A DNA stretch of 64,000 nucleotides from Microbispora siamensis (GTDB lineage: Bacteria > Actinomycetota > Actinomycetes > Streptosporangiales > Streptosporangiaceae): assembly GCF_016863095.1 (NCBI RefSeq), contig NZ_BOOF01000044.1, positions 1 through 64,000 on the forward strand, written 5' to 3'. Shown here one piece after another: positions 9,309 to 17,843 of this stretch. Numbering within the stretch: the stretch's first letter is position 1; each line of letters begins with the position of its first letter. The notes under the pieces are model-generated. The model was not told where the DNA came from. It made no database searches and saw only the letters and a list, made by a program, of their open reading frames with translations. A program made the translations under genes and the position numbers.

Positions 9309-9340
9309 GTTGTCCACAGCCGGGCCCGGCTGTGGACAAC
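9309..9340. terminator. Perfect 32-bp palindrome after topA, built from two inverted DnaA boxes
   Basis: The 16-base arms are exact complements with no spacer. Each arm contains TTGTCCACA, the high-G+C DnaA box, facing its partner. The palindrome lies 47 bases after the topA stop and 78 bases before the next start. A folded RNA would be a strong G/C-rich hairpin, so the simplest reading is a terminator. The DnaA-box content may also make it a protein-binding site. Confidence 0.6.
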
Positions 9341-9387
9341 GTGCGTGACCACGCCCGCACCCGCCCCGCCGTCCGCGGGACCGGGGT

Positions 9388-12096
9388 TCAGGACTTGCCG
9401 GCGGGCTTCTTCGCGGCGGTCCTGGTCCGGGTCGTCGTGCGCTTGGCTGCGGGCGCCCGCTCCCGCCGCTCGGCCAGCAGCTCCGCCGCCCGCTCCAGCG
9501 TGATGTCCTCGACCGTGTCGCCCTTGCGCAGCGACGCGTTGGTGTCGCCGTCGGTGACGTACGGACCGAAGCGGCCCTCCTTCACCACGACCGGCTTCTT
9601 GGAGTTCGGGTCCTCGCCCAGCTCACGAAGGGGCGGCGCGGCGGCGGCACGGCCGCGTCCACGGGCCTTCGGCTGCGCGAACAGCTCCTTGGCCTGCTCG
9701 ATGGTGATCGTGAGCAGGTCCTCCTCGGAGGCCAGCGAGCGCGAGTCGGTGCCCTTCTTGATGTACGGCCCGAACTTGCCGTTCTGCGCGGTCACCTCCT
9801 CGCCGTCGATCTCGCCGACGACCCTGGGCAGCTGGAGCAGCTTCAGCGCCTGCTCCAGTGTGATCGTGTCGAGGGACATCGTCTTGAACAGCGAGCTGGT
9901 CCGCGGCTTGGGCGCGTCGGCCTTCTTCGTCCGCTTCTTGCCGTCGGCCGGCGCCGGCTCCTCGGGCAGGATCTCCGTGACGTACGGGCCGAAACGGCCG
10001 TCCTTGGCCACGATCCTCCGGCCGGTCGCGGGGTCGACGCCCAGCTCGCGGTCGCCGCTCGGGCGCGAGAACAGCTCCTCGGCCTTCTCGGCGGTCAGCT
10101 CGTCGGGCGCCATGTCCTCGGGAATGTTCACCCGGGCGCCGTCGCGGTCGAGGTACGGACCGTAGCGGCCGACCCTGATCACGATGTCCGTGCCCTTGAT
10201 CGGGAAGGAGCTGATCTCCTTTGCGTCGATCTCGCCGAGGTCGGTGACCATCTCCTTCAGGCCCTCGTCGCCGTCCCCGCCGCCGAAGTAGAACCGGCGC
10301 AGCTCGGGCACCCGCTCGGCGCGGTCGTTGGCGATGTCGTCGAGGACCTTCTCCATCTCGGCCGTGAAGTCGTAGTCGACCAGGTTGCCGAAGTGCTGTT
10401 CGAGCAGGTTGACCACGGCGAACGCGAGGAACGACGGCACCAGGGCGGTGCCCTTCTTGAACACGTAGCCCCGGTCGAGGATCGTCCCGATGATCGACGC
10501 GTACGTCGACGGCCGCCCGATCTCCCGGTCTTCCAGCTCCTTGACCAGCGACGCCTCGGTGTACCGCGCGGGCGGCTTGGTCGAGTGCCCGAGCGCGGTC
10601 AGCTCGGCCGCCGTGAGCCGGTCGCCCTCGGCCAGCGTGGGCAGACGCTTCTCCGAGTCGTCCCGGTCGGTCGAGGGGTCGTCCGCACCCTCGACGTACG
10701 CCTTGAGGAAGCCGTAGAAGGTGATGGTCCGGCCGGTGGCGCTGAACTCCACGTTCTCGCCGGCGCTGGATGTGCCGCCCACCTTGACCGACACCGACTC
10801 GCCGACCGCGTCCTTCATCTGGGAGGCGACCGTGCGCTGCCAGATCAGCTCGTACAGCCGGAACATGTCCCCGGACAGGCCGGTCTCGCCCGGCGTGCGG
10901 AACTCCTCGCCGGACGGCCGGATCGCCTCGTGCGCCTCCTGGGCGTTCTTCACCTTGCTGGTGTAGACGCGCGGCTTGTCCGGCACGTACGCCGAGCCGT
11001 ACAGCTTGATCGCCTGGCTGCGGGCGGCGGCGACGGCGGTCTCCGACAGCGTGATGCTGTCGGTACGCATGTAGGTGATGTAGCCGTTCTCGTACAGCCG
11101 CTGGGCCACCTGCATCGTGTACTTGGCGGAGAAGCCCAGCTTGCGGCTCGCCTCCTGCTGCAGCGTCGTCGTCCGGAACGGCGCGTACGGCTTGCGCGTG
11201 TACGGCTTGCGCTCGACCGAGCGCACCGCGTAGGACACGCCCTCCAGGCGGCCGGCGAGGGCCGTCGCGGCGGCCTCGTCGAGGTGGAGGACGTCGGAGC
11301 CCTTCAGCCTGCCGGTGGAGGCGAAGTCGCGGCCCTGGGCCACGCGCCTGCCGTCCACACCGGTCAGCGTGGCGGAGAACGTCCGGGGGTCGTCGCCCGC
11401 CCGGCCGGTGTCGAACAGCGCCTGCAGGTCCCAGTAGTTCGCGGCGGTGAACGCCATGCGCTCCCGCTCGCGCTCCACCACGAGCCTGGTGGCGACCGAC
11501 TGGACCCGACCGGCGGAAAGCCGCGGCTTGACCTTCTTCCACAGGACCGGGCTGACCTCGTAGCCGTACAGGCGGTCGAGGATGCGCCGGGTCTCCTGGG
11601 CGTCGACCAGGCGGAGGTTGAGGTCACGCGGATTGGAGACCGCGTCCCTGATCGCGTGCGGGGTGATCTCGTGGAACACCATGCGGTGCACCGGGATCTT
11701 GGGCTTGAGCACCTCGCGCAGGTGCCAGGCGATGGCCTCGCCCTCCCGGTCCTCGTCGGTGGCGAGGTAGAGCTCGTCGGCTTCCTTGAGAAGCTGCTTG
11801 AGCTTGGACACCTGCGACTTCTTGTCCGGGTTCACGACATAGAGCGGCTCGAACTCGTGATCGACGTTCACCCCAAGGCGGGCCCAGGCCTCGCTCTTGT
11901 ACTTCTCCGGGATGTCATCGGCCTTCTCCGGAAGATCGCGGATGTGGCCGATGCTCGACTCGACGATGTAGCCGCGCCCGAGGTACCCGGCGATCGTCTT
12001 CGCCTTCGCGGGCGATTCCACGATCACCAGGCGGGTTCCGCCGGCGTTGCCGTTGTTGGCTGGCACGCTGCTTCCTACCTCGCTGTCCGCTGTCAT
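9388..12096 (-). CDS. topA: DNA topoisomerase I (type IA)
   Basis: The 902-residue enzyme relaxes negative supercoils through a transient 5'-phosphotyrosine. The Toprim domain is at the N-terminus (VIVESPAKAKTI, then DEDREGEAIAWHL). The catalytic tyrosine is in GYITYMRTDS, near residue 340. The C-terminal half carries several topoisomerase C-terminal repeats of the form GRFGPYV/GKFGPYI. The tail is Lys/Arg/Thr-rich (AAKRTTTRTRTAAKKPAGKS), the actinobacterial feature linked to processivity. As in other actinomycetes it is the only topoisomerase I and lies beside tmk/holB. The divergent upstream gap is shared with the DUF5703 gene. Confidence 0.98.
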   Translation of the reverse strand: MTADSEVGSSVPANNGNAGGTRLVIVESPAKAKTIAGYLGRGYIVESSIGHIRDLPEKADDIPEKYKSEAWARLGVNVDHEFEPLYVVNPDKKSQVSKLKQLLKEADELYLATDEDREGEAIAWHLREVLKPKIPVHRMVFHEITPHAIRDAVSNPRDLNLRLVDAQETRRILDRLYGYEVSPVLWKKVKPRLSAGRVQSVATRLVVERERERMAFTAANYWDLQALFDTGRAGDDPRTFSATLTGVDGRRVAQGRDFASTGRLKGSDVLHLDEAAATALAGRLEGVSYAVRSVERKPYTRKPYAPFRTTTLQQEASRKLGFSAKYTMQVAQRLYENGYITYMRTDSITLSETAVAAARSQAIKLYGSAYVPDKPRVYTSKVKNAQEAHEAIRPSGEEFRTPGETGLSGDMFRLYELIWQRTVASQMKDAVGESVSVKVGGTSSAGENVEFSATGRTITFYGFLKAYVEGADDPSTDRDDSEKRLPTLAEGDRLTAAELTALGHSTKPPARYTEASLVKELEDREIGRPSTYASIIGTILDRGYVFKKGTALVPSFLAFAVVNLLEQHFGNLVDYDFTAEMEKVLDDIANDRAERVPELRRFYFGGGDGDEGLKEMVTDLGEIDAKEISSFPIKGTDIVIRVGRYGPYLDRDGARVNIPEDMAPDELTAEKAEELFSRPSGDRELGVDPATGRRIVAKDGRFGPYVTEILPEEPAPADGKKRTKKADAPKPRTSSLFKTMSLDTITLEQALKLLQLPRVVGEIDGEEVTAQNGKFGPYIKKGTDSRSLASEEDLLTITIEQAKELFAQPKARGRGRAAAAPPLRELGEDPNSKKPVVVKEGRFGPYVTDGDTNASLRKGDTVEDITLERAAELLAERRERAPAAKRTTTRTRTAAKKPAGKS

Positions 12097-12328
12097 TCCC
12101 CGTGCTGCCGGGCTTCGTACTCCCGGCTCATGACACCCTCGTCGTCCGGGCCGGGGGCACTTACCCCCGTGGGGCGCCGACGAGGCGCCGCTTTGAAGGT
12201 ACCTGCCGCCGCACGTTCCTCCCCCTCGGGCTACCCGGTTATGTCCGGGAATGTAACCCGCCTGGCGCTGTTATCCACGGAGACGCAGAATAGAGCCCAT
12301 CGAGTTCCCTAGCACGCCCCGGAGACCA

Positions 12329-12520
12329 ATGGCTGTGCTCGACTACTCCTATCTGGACCTGTATCTCCCTCGGGGCACCCCTCGTGAGGTGGCGAGGCAG
12401 ATGCTCACGGAGCATGCCGAGCACGGAGACTGGGAACTGGAGCGGCTACGCCTTTATCCCGACGGCAGCAGGCGCGTCCGGCTGCGTCGGAAGATCATAC
12501 GGGCCGCCCGGACCATGTGA
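12329..12520 (+). CDS. DUF5703 family microprotein
   Basis: The 63-residue protein matches the small actinobacterial DUF5703 family: an N-terminal YxxLDLYLPRG segment, a helix ending HAEHGDWELERLRLY, then SRRVRLRRKIIRA. It is strongly basic at the C-terminus. GGAG sits five bases before the ATG. The function is unknown. It is divergent from topA, an arrangement conserved in Streptomyces. Confidence 0.9.
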   Translation: MAVLDYSYLDLYLPRGTPREVARQMLTEHAEHGDWELERLRLYPDGSRRVRLRRKIIRAARTM

Positions 12521-12856
12521 GCCCCGCGGGCGTGGACGCCACGGTCAAAAGGGCTTTGCCCATCCGTAATGCCGTCGATGCCATGACCGTAAGTGCTCCA
12601 ATGTGTCCTGAAACAGTACCGGACAAAAGGGCTTTGCCCGCCCCGGGCCGCGCCCCCGGAACGGGCAAAGCGTTCGTGCCTCCCTCCACTGGCGGTGGGG
12701 GGGCGTCCTGGTCGCCCGCGCCGGGCAGCATCTGTCGGACACTCCCTGGCGCGGGCGAGGATATCCCTCGCCTCCGTCAGCCGCGCGCCGCCGGGTCACT
12801 TCCGTACGGCCGTCGCCGCCGGAGGTGCTCCCGCGCCGTCACGCGCGGCCGTACGG
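12521..12856. other. Convergent intergenic region with repeated and inverted CTTTGCCC elements
   Basis: This 336-base gap separates two convergent genes. CAAAAGGGCTTTGCCC occurs twice as a direct repeat (12546-12561 and 12624-12639). Its second copy pairs with CGGGCAAAG at 12662-12670 to make a stem with a G/C-rich loop. No convincing ORF is present; overlapping frames are Arg/Pro-rich noise. Confidence 0.6.
12632..12670. terminator. Putative bidirectional terminator hairpin
   Basis: Arms CTTTGCCCG (12632-12640) and CGGGCAAAG (12662-12670) are exact complements around a 21-base loop that can itself pair (CCCCGGG / CCCCCGG). It lies between the convergent DUF5703 and chaplin-like genes. No U-tract follows, which is normal in actinomycetes. 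Confidence 0.45.
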
Positions 12857-14938
12857 CTACTTGCGGCCGAACCGGAAGCGGCGGGTGACGGCGAACAGGC
12901 TCGCCGAAGCGGCGAACATGGCACCGAGGGCCAGGGCGAGGAACGACGCCGGGTTCATCCCGGTCAGGCCGACGGGCTGCTCGGCGCTCATCAGCTTGAG
13001 GCTGCTCAGCTTGCCCAGCGGCAGCACGTCAGTGCTCTTCCCGAGGTCGCCGGTCGGGAGGTTGCGCGTCGTGTCGGCGACGGGCAGCGAGGCGGTCGCG
13101 TCCTCCAGCGTCTGGTTGGTGGGCAGCGAGCGAGTCGCGTCGTCGAGCGTGCCGCCGGCCTTGGAGACGGCCGCGGGGGTGCCGGCGCCCTTCTTGCCCT
13201 TCGCGGCGGGAACGGCGGGCAGGCTCGGGGTCTCCGGCAGGCCGAGCATGTTCGGCAGGTCGCCGACGACCGGGGCGGAGGGAGCGGCGGCAGCGCTCAT
13301 CTGCTGCACCGTGTGCTTGCCCGACAGCACCGACGCACCCGGCATGGCGGGCATGATCGCGCCACGGGCGCTCTTGTGCTGGACCCAGTAGCCGTGGTGC
13401 TTCCAGCCGCCGCCCACCTGGGCGCCGCCCAGGCACCCCGCGGCGGCGTCGCCGAGCACGGCCACCGCGTTGCCGCAGACGTTGATCGGCGCGGTGATCG
13501 GGGCGACGATCTGGTTGCCCGCGAGGATCCCGTGCCTGCCCGAGGTGATGTTGCCGCCCGCGCCGGCACCGCCGCCGAGGACCGAGGCGCCGCCACGGCA
13601 GCCCGCGTGGGACCGGCCGATGACGCTCACCGCGTTGCCGCAGACGTTGATCGGGGCCGTGATCGGGGCGACCACCTGGTTGCCCCCGAGGATCGAGCCG
13701 CGACCGGACGTGACGTTCCCGCCGGCGCCCCAGCGGCCGCCGTGCTTGCTCCAGCCGCCGATCACGGTCGCGCCGCCGCGGCAGCCCGCGAAGGCGTCGC
13801 CGACGATCGCGATGGCGTTCCCGCAGACGTTGATGGGAGCGGTGATCGGCGCGACCACCTGGTTGCCGCCGCCGACGCTGTGCACCCCGCTGGTGCGGTT
13901 GCCACCCGCGCCGCCACCGGACCAGCCGCCGGACCAACCGCCGTGTCCACCGTGCCCGCCGTGGCCCGAGTGCCCGCCGTGACCTGGCGTGGAGCCGCCG
14001 TGGCAGCTGCCGGAACCGTTGCCGCACACGTCGGCCGGCGTGGTGATCGGCGCGACCACCTGGGTGCCGCTGCCGGCCGAGTAACGGCCGTCGGTGTCGT
14101 GACCGGTCGAGCCGGGACGGTGCCAGTGACCGCCTCCGTGGTGACCGCCGTATCCGCCGTGGCCCCCGTGACCGCCGTGGCCGCCGTGACCCCCGTGGCC
14201 GCCGGAGCCGCCCACGGACGAACCGCCGCGGCAGCCCGAGAACGCCTCGCCGAGGACCGCGACGGAGTTGCCGCAGACGTTGATGGGCGCCGTGATCGGC
14301 GCGACCACCTGGTTGCCGCCCAGGATCGAGCCACGGCCGCTGGTGCGGTTGCCACCGGCGCGGACGCCGTCACGGCCGCCGCCGACGAAGGCGCCGCCAC
14401 GGCACCCCGCCGTGGCGTCGCCGAAGACGGCGATCGAGTTGCCGCACAGGTTGATCGGCGCGGTGATCGGCGCGACGACCTGGTTGCCGCCCCCGATGCT
14501 GTGCACCCCGCTGGTGCGGTTGCCGCCCGCGTTCCCTCGCCGTCCCGAGCCCTTGACCGCCGCGCCGCCCCGGCAGCCCGCGTCGGACCGGCCGATGACG
14601 GACACCGCGTTGCCGCAGGCGTTGATCGGGGCGTTGATCGGCGCCACCACCTGGTTGCCGCCGAGGATGCTGCCCGCGCCGGAGGTCCTGTTCTGCCCGG
14701 CGCCCACGCCCGCGCCCTGCGCGGTCGCGCCGCCCAGGGAGGAGGCCCGGGAGTCTCCGACGACCGCCACCGCGTTGCCGCTGATGTCGATCGGCAGGGT
14801 CACCGGGATGTCGACCTGGTTGCCGCCGAGCACCGAGTGACTGCCGTCGGTGTCGGCGAAAGCCGTACCGCTGCCAAGGGCCATGACGCCGGCGGCCAGA
14901 AACGCCGCGGAGGCCGAGCCCTTCGCCCACGTTCGCAT
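12857..14938 (-). CDS. Multi-chaplin-domain cell-surface protein (eight chaplin-like repeats)
   Basis: The 693-residue precursor has a signal peptide (cleavage near GTAFA-DTDG), then eight chaplin-type units of about 40 residues. The core is GGNQVVAPITAPINVCGN followed by AVxVxGxxxAGCRGG, resembling the amyloid-forming coat proteins that make aerial hyphae hydrophobic. Six units keep both cysteines; the first has none and the fifth is shortened. Gly/His-rich linkers (GHGGHGG runs) separate several units. The C-terminus has one membrane helix and the tail RRFRFGRK, preceded by VGLTG, which may be a divergent sortase signal of the LAxTG type seen in long chaplins. AGGAG precedes the ATG at 14938. 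Upstream long frames on the other strand are shadows. Confidence 0.9.
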   Translation of the reverse strand: MRTWAKGSASAAFLAAGVMALGSGTAFADTDGSHSVLGGNQVDIPVTLPIDISGNAVAVVGDSRASSLGGATAQGAGVGAGQNRTSGAGSILGGNQVVAPINAPINACGNAVSVIGRSDAGCRGGAAVKGSGRRGNAGGNRTSGVHSIGGGNQVVAPITAPINLCGNSIAVFGDATAGCRGGAFVGGGRDGVRAGGNRTSGRGSILGGNQVVAPITAPINVCGNSVAVLGEAFSGCRGGSSVGGSGGHGGHGGHGGHGGHGGYGGHHGGGHWHRPGSTGHDTDGRYSAGSGTQVVAPITTPADVCGNGSGSCHGGSTPGHGGHSGHGGHGGHGGWSGGWSGGGAGGNRTSGVHSVGGGNQVVAPITAPINVCGNAIAIVGDAFAGCRGGATVIGGWSKHGGRWGAGGNVTSGRGSILGGNQVVAPITAPINVCGNAVSVIGRSHAGCRGGASVLGGGAGAGGNITSGRHGILAGNQIVAPITAPINVCGNAVAVLGDAAAGCLGGAQVGGGWKHHGYWVQHKSARGAIMPAMPGASVLSGKHTVQQMSAAAAPSAPVVGDLPNMLGLPETPSLPAVPAAKGKKGAGTPAAVSKAGGTLDDATRSLPTNQTLEDATASLPVADTTRNLPTGDLGKSTDVLPLGKLSSLKLMSAEQPVGLTGMNPASFLALALGAMFAASASLFAVTRRFRFGRK

Positions 14939-15141
14939 GATGAATGCTCCTAGTGGTTCTTCTAGGGGGTTACCTGACAGCTCGCGACGCGTGTCCAGAC
15001 CGCATGAGCACAGCGGAGCGGTGGACGTCACGAGGATGGGAGATTCCGCGTCACCCGCGGGAGCCTGCCGCCCGGGCACCACGAGCGAGGGCAGGCGCTG
15101 GCACCGGTCGCCGTACGACGGGGACCGGCACGAAGGCGGGA

Positions 15142-15768
15142 TCAGTCAGGAGAGAAAGACGGGTCGTCCGCCGCTGTGCGGACCACCGGGGGAACAACCG
15201 CCGCCAGTGGGGCGGGCAGCTTGGTGAAGCGCGGTTCGAACACATCCCGCGCGACATCCCCGAACAGGATGTTTCCACCGCTCGACTGCGGGACCAGGCC
15301 CCGGTCTGCGGGCGCGTGGTCCGCGGTGGAGGGCGGAGGGAGCAGAGGCTTCGACTGGCTGGTGAGCCCGTCGACCGTGCGTCCCGCCATCGCCTCGGCG
15401 TTCACCGAGACGTCGTCCGCCGCCGTGGGGAAACCGTCGGTGCTCTTCCCGTGGGACTCGACCGCGCCCGGTGAGGGCGGCAGACCGAGGTCCGGACCTG
15501 AGAAACGGTCGGGAAGAACCGACCCGGCGACGTCATGTGAGGGTGCGGTCCCGGCCACGGACGTCGCCGTGCCGAAGACACCGAAGATCACGCCGAGCAG
15601 CCATCCGGCGGCGATCAGCCCGCCGATGACCAGCAGGCGGCCCAGACGGGAGCCGGCCGCGAACCGCGCCATCCGGCTCCGCTCCGCAGAGCCGGGAGAC
15701 GTGACGCGCACGCCGGGAACGGCGGCGGGCGAACTCGCCCTCCGCTGCTCCTGCGACGTGCGCGTCAC
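15142..15768 (-). CDS. Small single-pass membrane protein upstream of the chaplin-like gene
   Basis: The 208-residue protein has a basic N-terminus, one strong transmembrane helix (LLVIGGLIAAGWLLGVIFGVF, about residues 45-65) and a Pro/Ser/Asp-rich extracytoplasmic region with no domain I recognise. GGGGAGG lies five bases before the GTG start at 15768. It is transcribed in the same direction as the chaplin-like gene, 203 bases upstream of it. Association with surface assembly is only a guess from position. Confidence 0.75.
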   Translation of the reverse strand: MTRTSQEQRRASSPAAVPGVRVTSPGSAERSRMARFAAGSRLGRLLVIGGLIAAGWLLGVIFGVFGTATSVAGTAPSHDVAGSVLPDRFSGPDLGLPPSPGAVESHGKSTDGFPTAADDVSVNAEAMAGRTVDGLTSQSKPLLPPPSTADHAPADRGLVPQSSGGNILFGDVARDVFEPRFTKLPAPLAAVVPPVVRTAADDPSFSPD

Positions 15769-15878
15769 GCGACCTCCCCAAACCGCTGAGTCAACAGTCC
15801 GCTGGGTCCACCCGGTGCGGATCCAACCCCCAACGGATAGTTACTGTAGCGGCACGGCACGTGATCGCAAGGGCTTTC

Positions 15879-17174
15879 TCAGCAGTATTCGAGGAAACGG
15901 TCAAGGACCCGGACGCCAAACCGGAGCGAATCAACCGGAACGCGCTCGTCGACGCCATGGAACATCCCGGAGAAGTCCAAGTCTTCGGGAAGCCGGAGCG
16001 GCGCGAAGCCGTACCCGCTGATGCCGAGCCGGCTGAAGGCCTTGAGGTCGGTGCCGCCGCTGAGCGTGTACGGAACGGCCCGGGAGCCCGGGTCCTCCTC
16101 CTGCAGCGCGTCGGCCATCGCCTTGACCAGCGGGCCCTTGAAGGGGGTCTCGACCGCCACGTCGTGGTAGACGAACTCCCGGGTGACGTTCGGCCCCAGC
16201 AGCTCGTCCACGGTCTGGAAGAACTCGTCCTCGTACCCCGGCAGGAACCTGCCGTCCACGTGCGCGGTCGCGATCTGGGGGATGACGTTCGCCTTGTAAC
16301 CGGCCTGGAGCATGGTCGGGTTGGTCGTGTTGCGGAGAGTGGCGCCGATCATCCGGGCGAGCGGCCCGAGGGTGGCCACGGCCGCCTCCGCGTCCTCCGC
16401 CTTGACCTCCGTGCCGAAGACCTCCTCGAAGAACGCCTGCACGGTGGGCGTGAGCCGCACCGGCCACTTGTGGCGGCCGAGCCGGCCGACCGCCTCGGCG
16501 AGTTCGGTCACGGCGTTGTCGTCGTTGAGCATCGAGCCGTGCCCGGCCCTGCCCTTGGCGGTCAGGCGCATCCAGGCGATGCCCTTCTCCGCCGCCTCGA
16601 TCAGGTACAGCCGGCCCTTCTCGGTGGTCACGCTGAAGCCGCCGACCTCGCCGATGGCCTCGGTGCAGCCCTCGAAGACCTCCGGATGCCGCCCGGCCAG
16701 CCACTGGGCGCCGTAGTGGCCCCCGGCCTCCTCGTCCGCGGTGAAGACCAGGACGACGTCCCTGGGCGGCCTGCGCCCCTCGCTCAGCCGCCGCCGCACG
16801 ACGGCGAGGATCATCGCGTCCATGTCCTTCATGTCGACCGCCCCGCGGCCCCAGACGCAGCCGTCGGCGATCTCGCCGCTCAGCGGGTGATGGGTCCAGT
16901 CGGCGGCGTCGAACGGCACCACGTCCAGATGACCGTGGAGGACCAGGGCGTCCCTGCTCGGGTCGGTGCCCTCGACCCGGGCGACCACGTTCGCCCGTCC
17001 GCGGTCGGACTCGAGGATCCTCGGCTCCAGGCCGACCTCCGACAGCTTTCCGGCCACGTACTCCGCGGCCTCGCGTTCCCCGGGCCCCGCGTTGTCCCCA
17101 GCGTTGACCGAGTCGATGCGGATCAGGTCGCGGCACAGCTCGGCGACCTCGTCCTCCCCGTAGCGTGGGGTCAT
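15879..17174 (-). CDS. M20/M25/M40-family zinc peptidase or deacylase
   Basis: The 431-residue cytoplasmic enzyme has the M20 pattern: HGHLDVVP (first metal ligand and catalytic Asp), GRGAVDMKD (bridging Asp), DEEAGG (catalytic and metal Glu), a dimerisation insert with AGHGSM, and a late histidine in MFHGVDERV. Members hydrolyse dipeptides, acetyl-ornithine or N-acyl amino acids, so the substrate cannot be fixed from sequence. GGAGGAGG lies just upstream of the ATG. Long M20A dipeptidase-like enzymes of this length are common in Streptomyces. Confidence 0.93.
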   Translation of the reverse strand: MTPRYGEDEVAELCRDLIRIDSVNAGDNAGPGEREAAEYVAGKLSEVGLEPRILESDRGRANVVARVEGTDPSRDALVLHGHLDVVPFDAADWTHHPLSGEIADGCVWGRGAVDMKDMDAMILAVVRRRLSEGRRPPRDVVLVFTADEEAGGHYGAQWLAGRHPEVFEGCTEAIGEVGGFSVTTEKGRLYLIEAAEKGIAWMRLTAKGRAGHGSMLNDDNAVTELAEAVGRLGRHKWPVRLTPTVQAFFEEVFGTEVKAEDAEAAVATLGPLARMIGATLRNTTNPTMLQAGYKANVIPQIATAHVDGRFLPGYEDEFFQTVDELLGPNVTREFVYHDVAVETPFKGPLVKAMADALQEEDPGSRAVPYTLSGGTDLKAFSRLGISGYGFAPLRLPEDLDFSGMFHGVDERVPVDSLRFGVRVLDRFLEYC

Positions 17175-17340
17175 TACGCCTCCTCCTGCCGGGCGGGCCC
17201 GTCAGCGGCCCCGCCCTCTACGTCGTACGGCTCGCGCCTCCATCCTGCCGCCGTACAGGCGTGACGTTCACCCCCGGGCTGCCGCGAGCCGATTCTCGGT
17301 ATGAAGCAGGGCCGAGAGAGTGCTAACCTGTATCAGCCGA

Positions 17341-17360
17341 CGCGGGATGACGATCCCGCG
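17341..17360 (+). other. Perfect hairpin just upstream of tRNA-Leu
   Basis: CGCGGGAT and ATCCCGCG form an exact 8-bp stem around GACG. It ends 11 bases before the mature tRNA 5' end. It could be part of a 5' leader cut by RNase P, or terminate upstream transcription. Confidence 0.5.
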
Positions 17361-17371
17361 TGAGGCACCAC

Positions 17372-17460
17372 GTCCGGGTGGCGGAATAGGCAGACGCGCT
17401 AGCTTGAGGTGCTAGTGCCCAGTGATGGGCATGGGGGTTCAAGTCCCCCCTCGGACACCA
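17372..17460 (+). tRNA. tRNA-Leu, anticodon GAG
   Basis: The acceptor stem GTCCGGG pairs with CTCGGAC (one G-T pair). The anticodon stem CTAGC/GCTAG encloses TTGAGGT, giving anticodon GAG (reads CUC). A long variable arm, as expected for a class II tRNA, precedes GGGGGTTCAAGTCCCCC, the T arm. CCA is encoded at 17458-17460. A terminator follows immediately. Confidence 0.97.
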
Positions 17461-17464
17461 GAGA

Positions 17465-17502
17465 GGCCCCGAGAAGATGCAGGTCATCGGCTCGGGGCTT
17501 TG
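17465..17502 (+). terminator. Terminator after tRNA-Leu
   Basis: GCCCCGAG (17466-17473) pairs with CTCGGGGC (17491-17498) and is followed by TTTGT. It begins five bases after the tRNA CCA end, so it is the natural end of the tRNA transcript. Confidence 0.75.
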
Positions 17503-17801
17503 TCGTTCCTGGCCGCATCGGCGGCCTCGTGACACTGCTCTGATACTTCAGCTCCCAAAGCCGCTCCCAATTCATGATCGCGGCGAGCTTCGCGACCGCC
17601 TCCCGCTGCAGGCGCGGCGTCATGACCCCGTTCACATCCGCCCAGAACGTCGCACTCTCGTGCGGCCGGGATCGACCTGGTCGAGGTGGTGCACCGGCAT
17701 CTGCCGTTCGAGGGTTAATTCGGCCGAAGGCCGTCTCGGGCTGGGGTGGGGGCGACCTGGTCGCGTTTGCCATGAGGTTCTGAGCAGCCCCGCAGAGGCC
17801 G
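17503..17801. other. Region 3' of tRNA-Leu without a recognisable gene
   Basis: A minus-strand frame reads through the tRNA and this gap. A stretch of about 35 codons (around 17540-17640) has plausible residues (VNGVMTPRLQREAVAKLAAIMNW in parts) and may be a fossil of an element that once integrated at the tRNA 3' end. The rest is Arg/Pro-rich. I find no repeat of the tRNA 3' end that would mark an attachment site. Confidence 0.3.
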
Positions 17802-17838
17802 GTACGGCTCGCGCCACCCTCCCGGGCGCGAGCCGTAC
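17802..17838 (-). terminator. Strong terminator hairpin for the duplicated-domain membrane protein gene
   Basis: Fourteen-base arms GTACGGCTCGCGCC and GGCGCGAGCCGTAC are exact complements around a nine-base loop. The hairpin begins six bases past the stop of the minus-strand gene starting at 18743. Confidence 0.8.
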
Positions 17839-17843
17839 GCTCG

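Noticed and set aside
2238-9340. Possible replication origin because DnaA boxes occur here
   Set aside because: Only three boxes are spread over seven kilobases, with no A/T-rich unwinding region and no dnaA, dnaN or gyrase genes nearby.
12593-14953. Plus-strand open frame of about 786 codons opposite the chaplin-like gene
   Set aside because: Its Ala/Val/Asp/His-rich repeats are the mirror image of the chaplin repeats. The chaplin frame has a signal peptide, domains and a ribosome-binding site.
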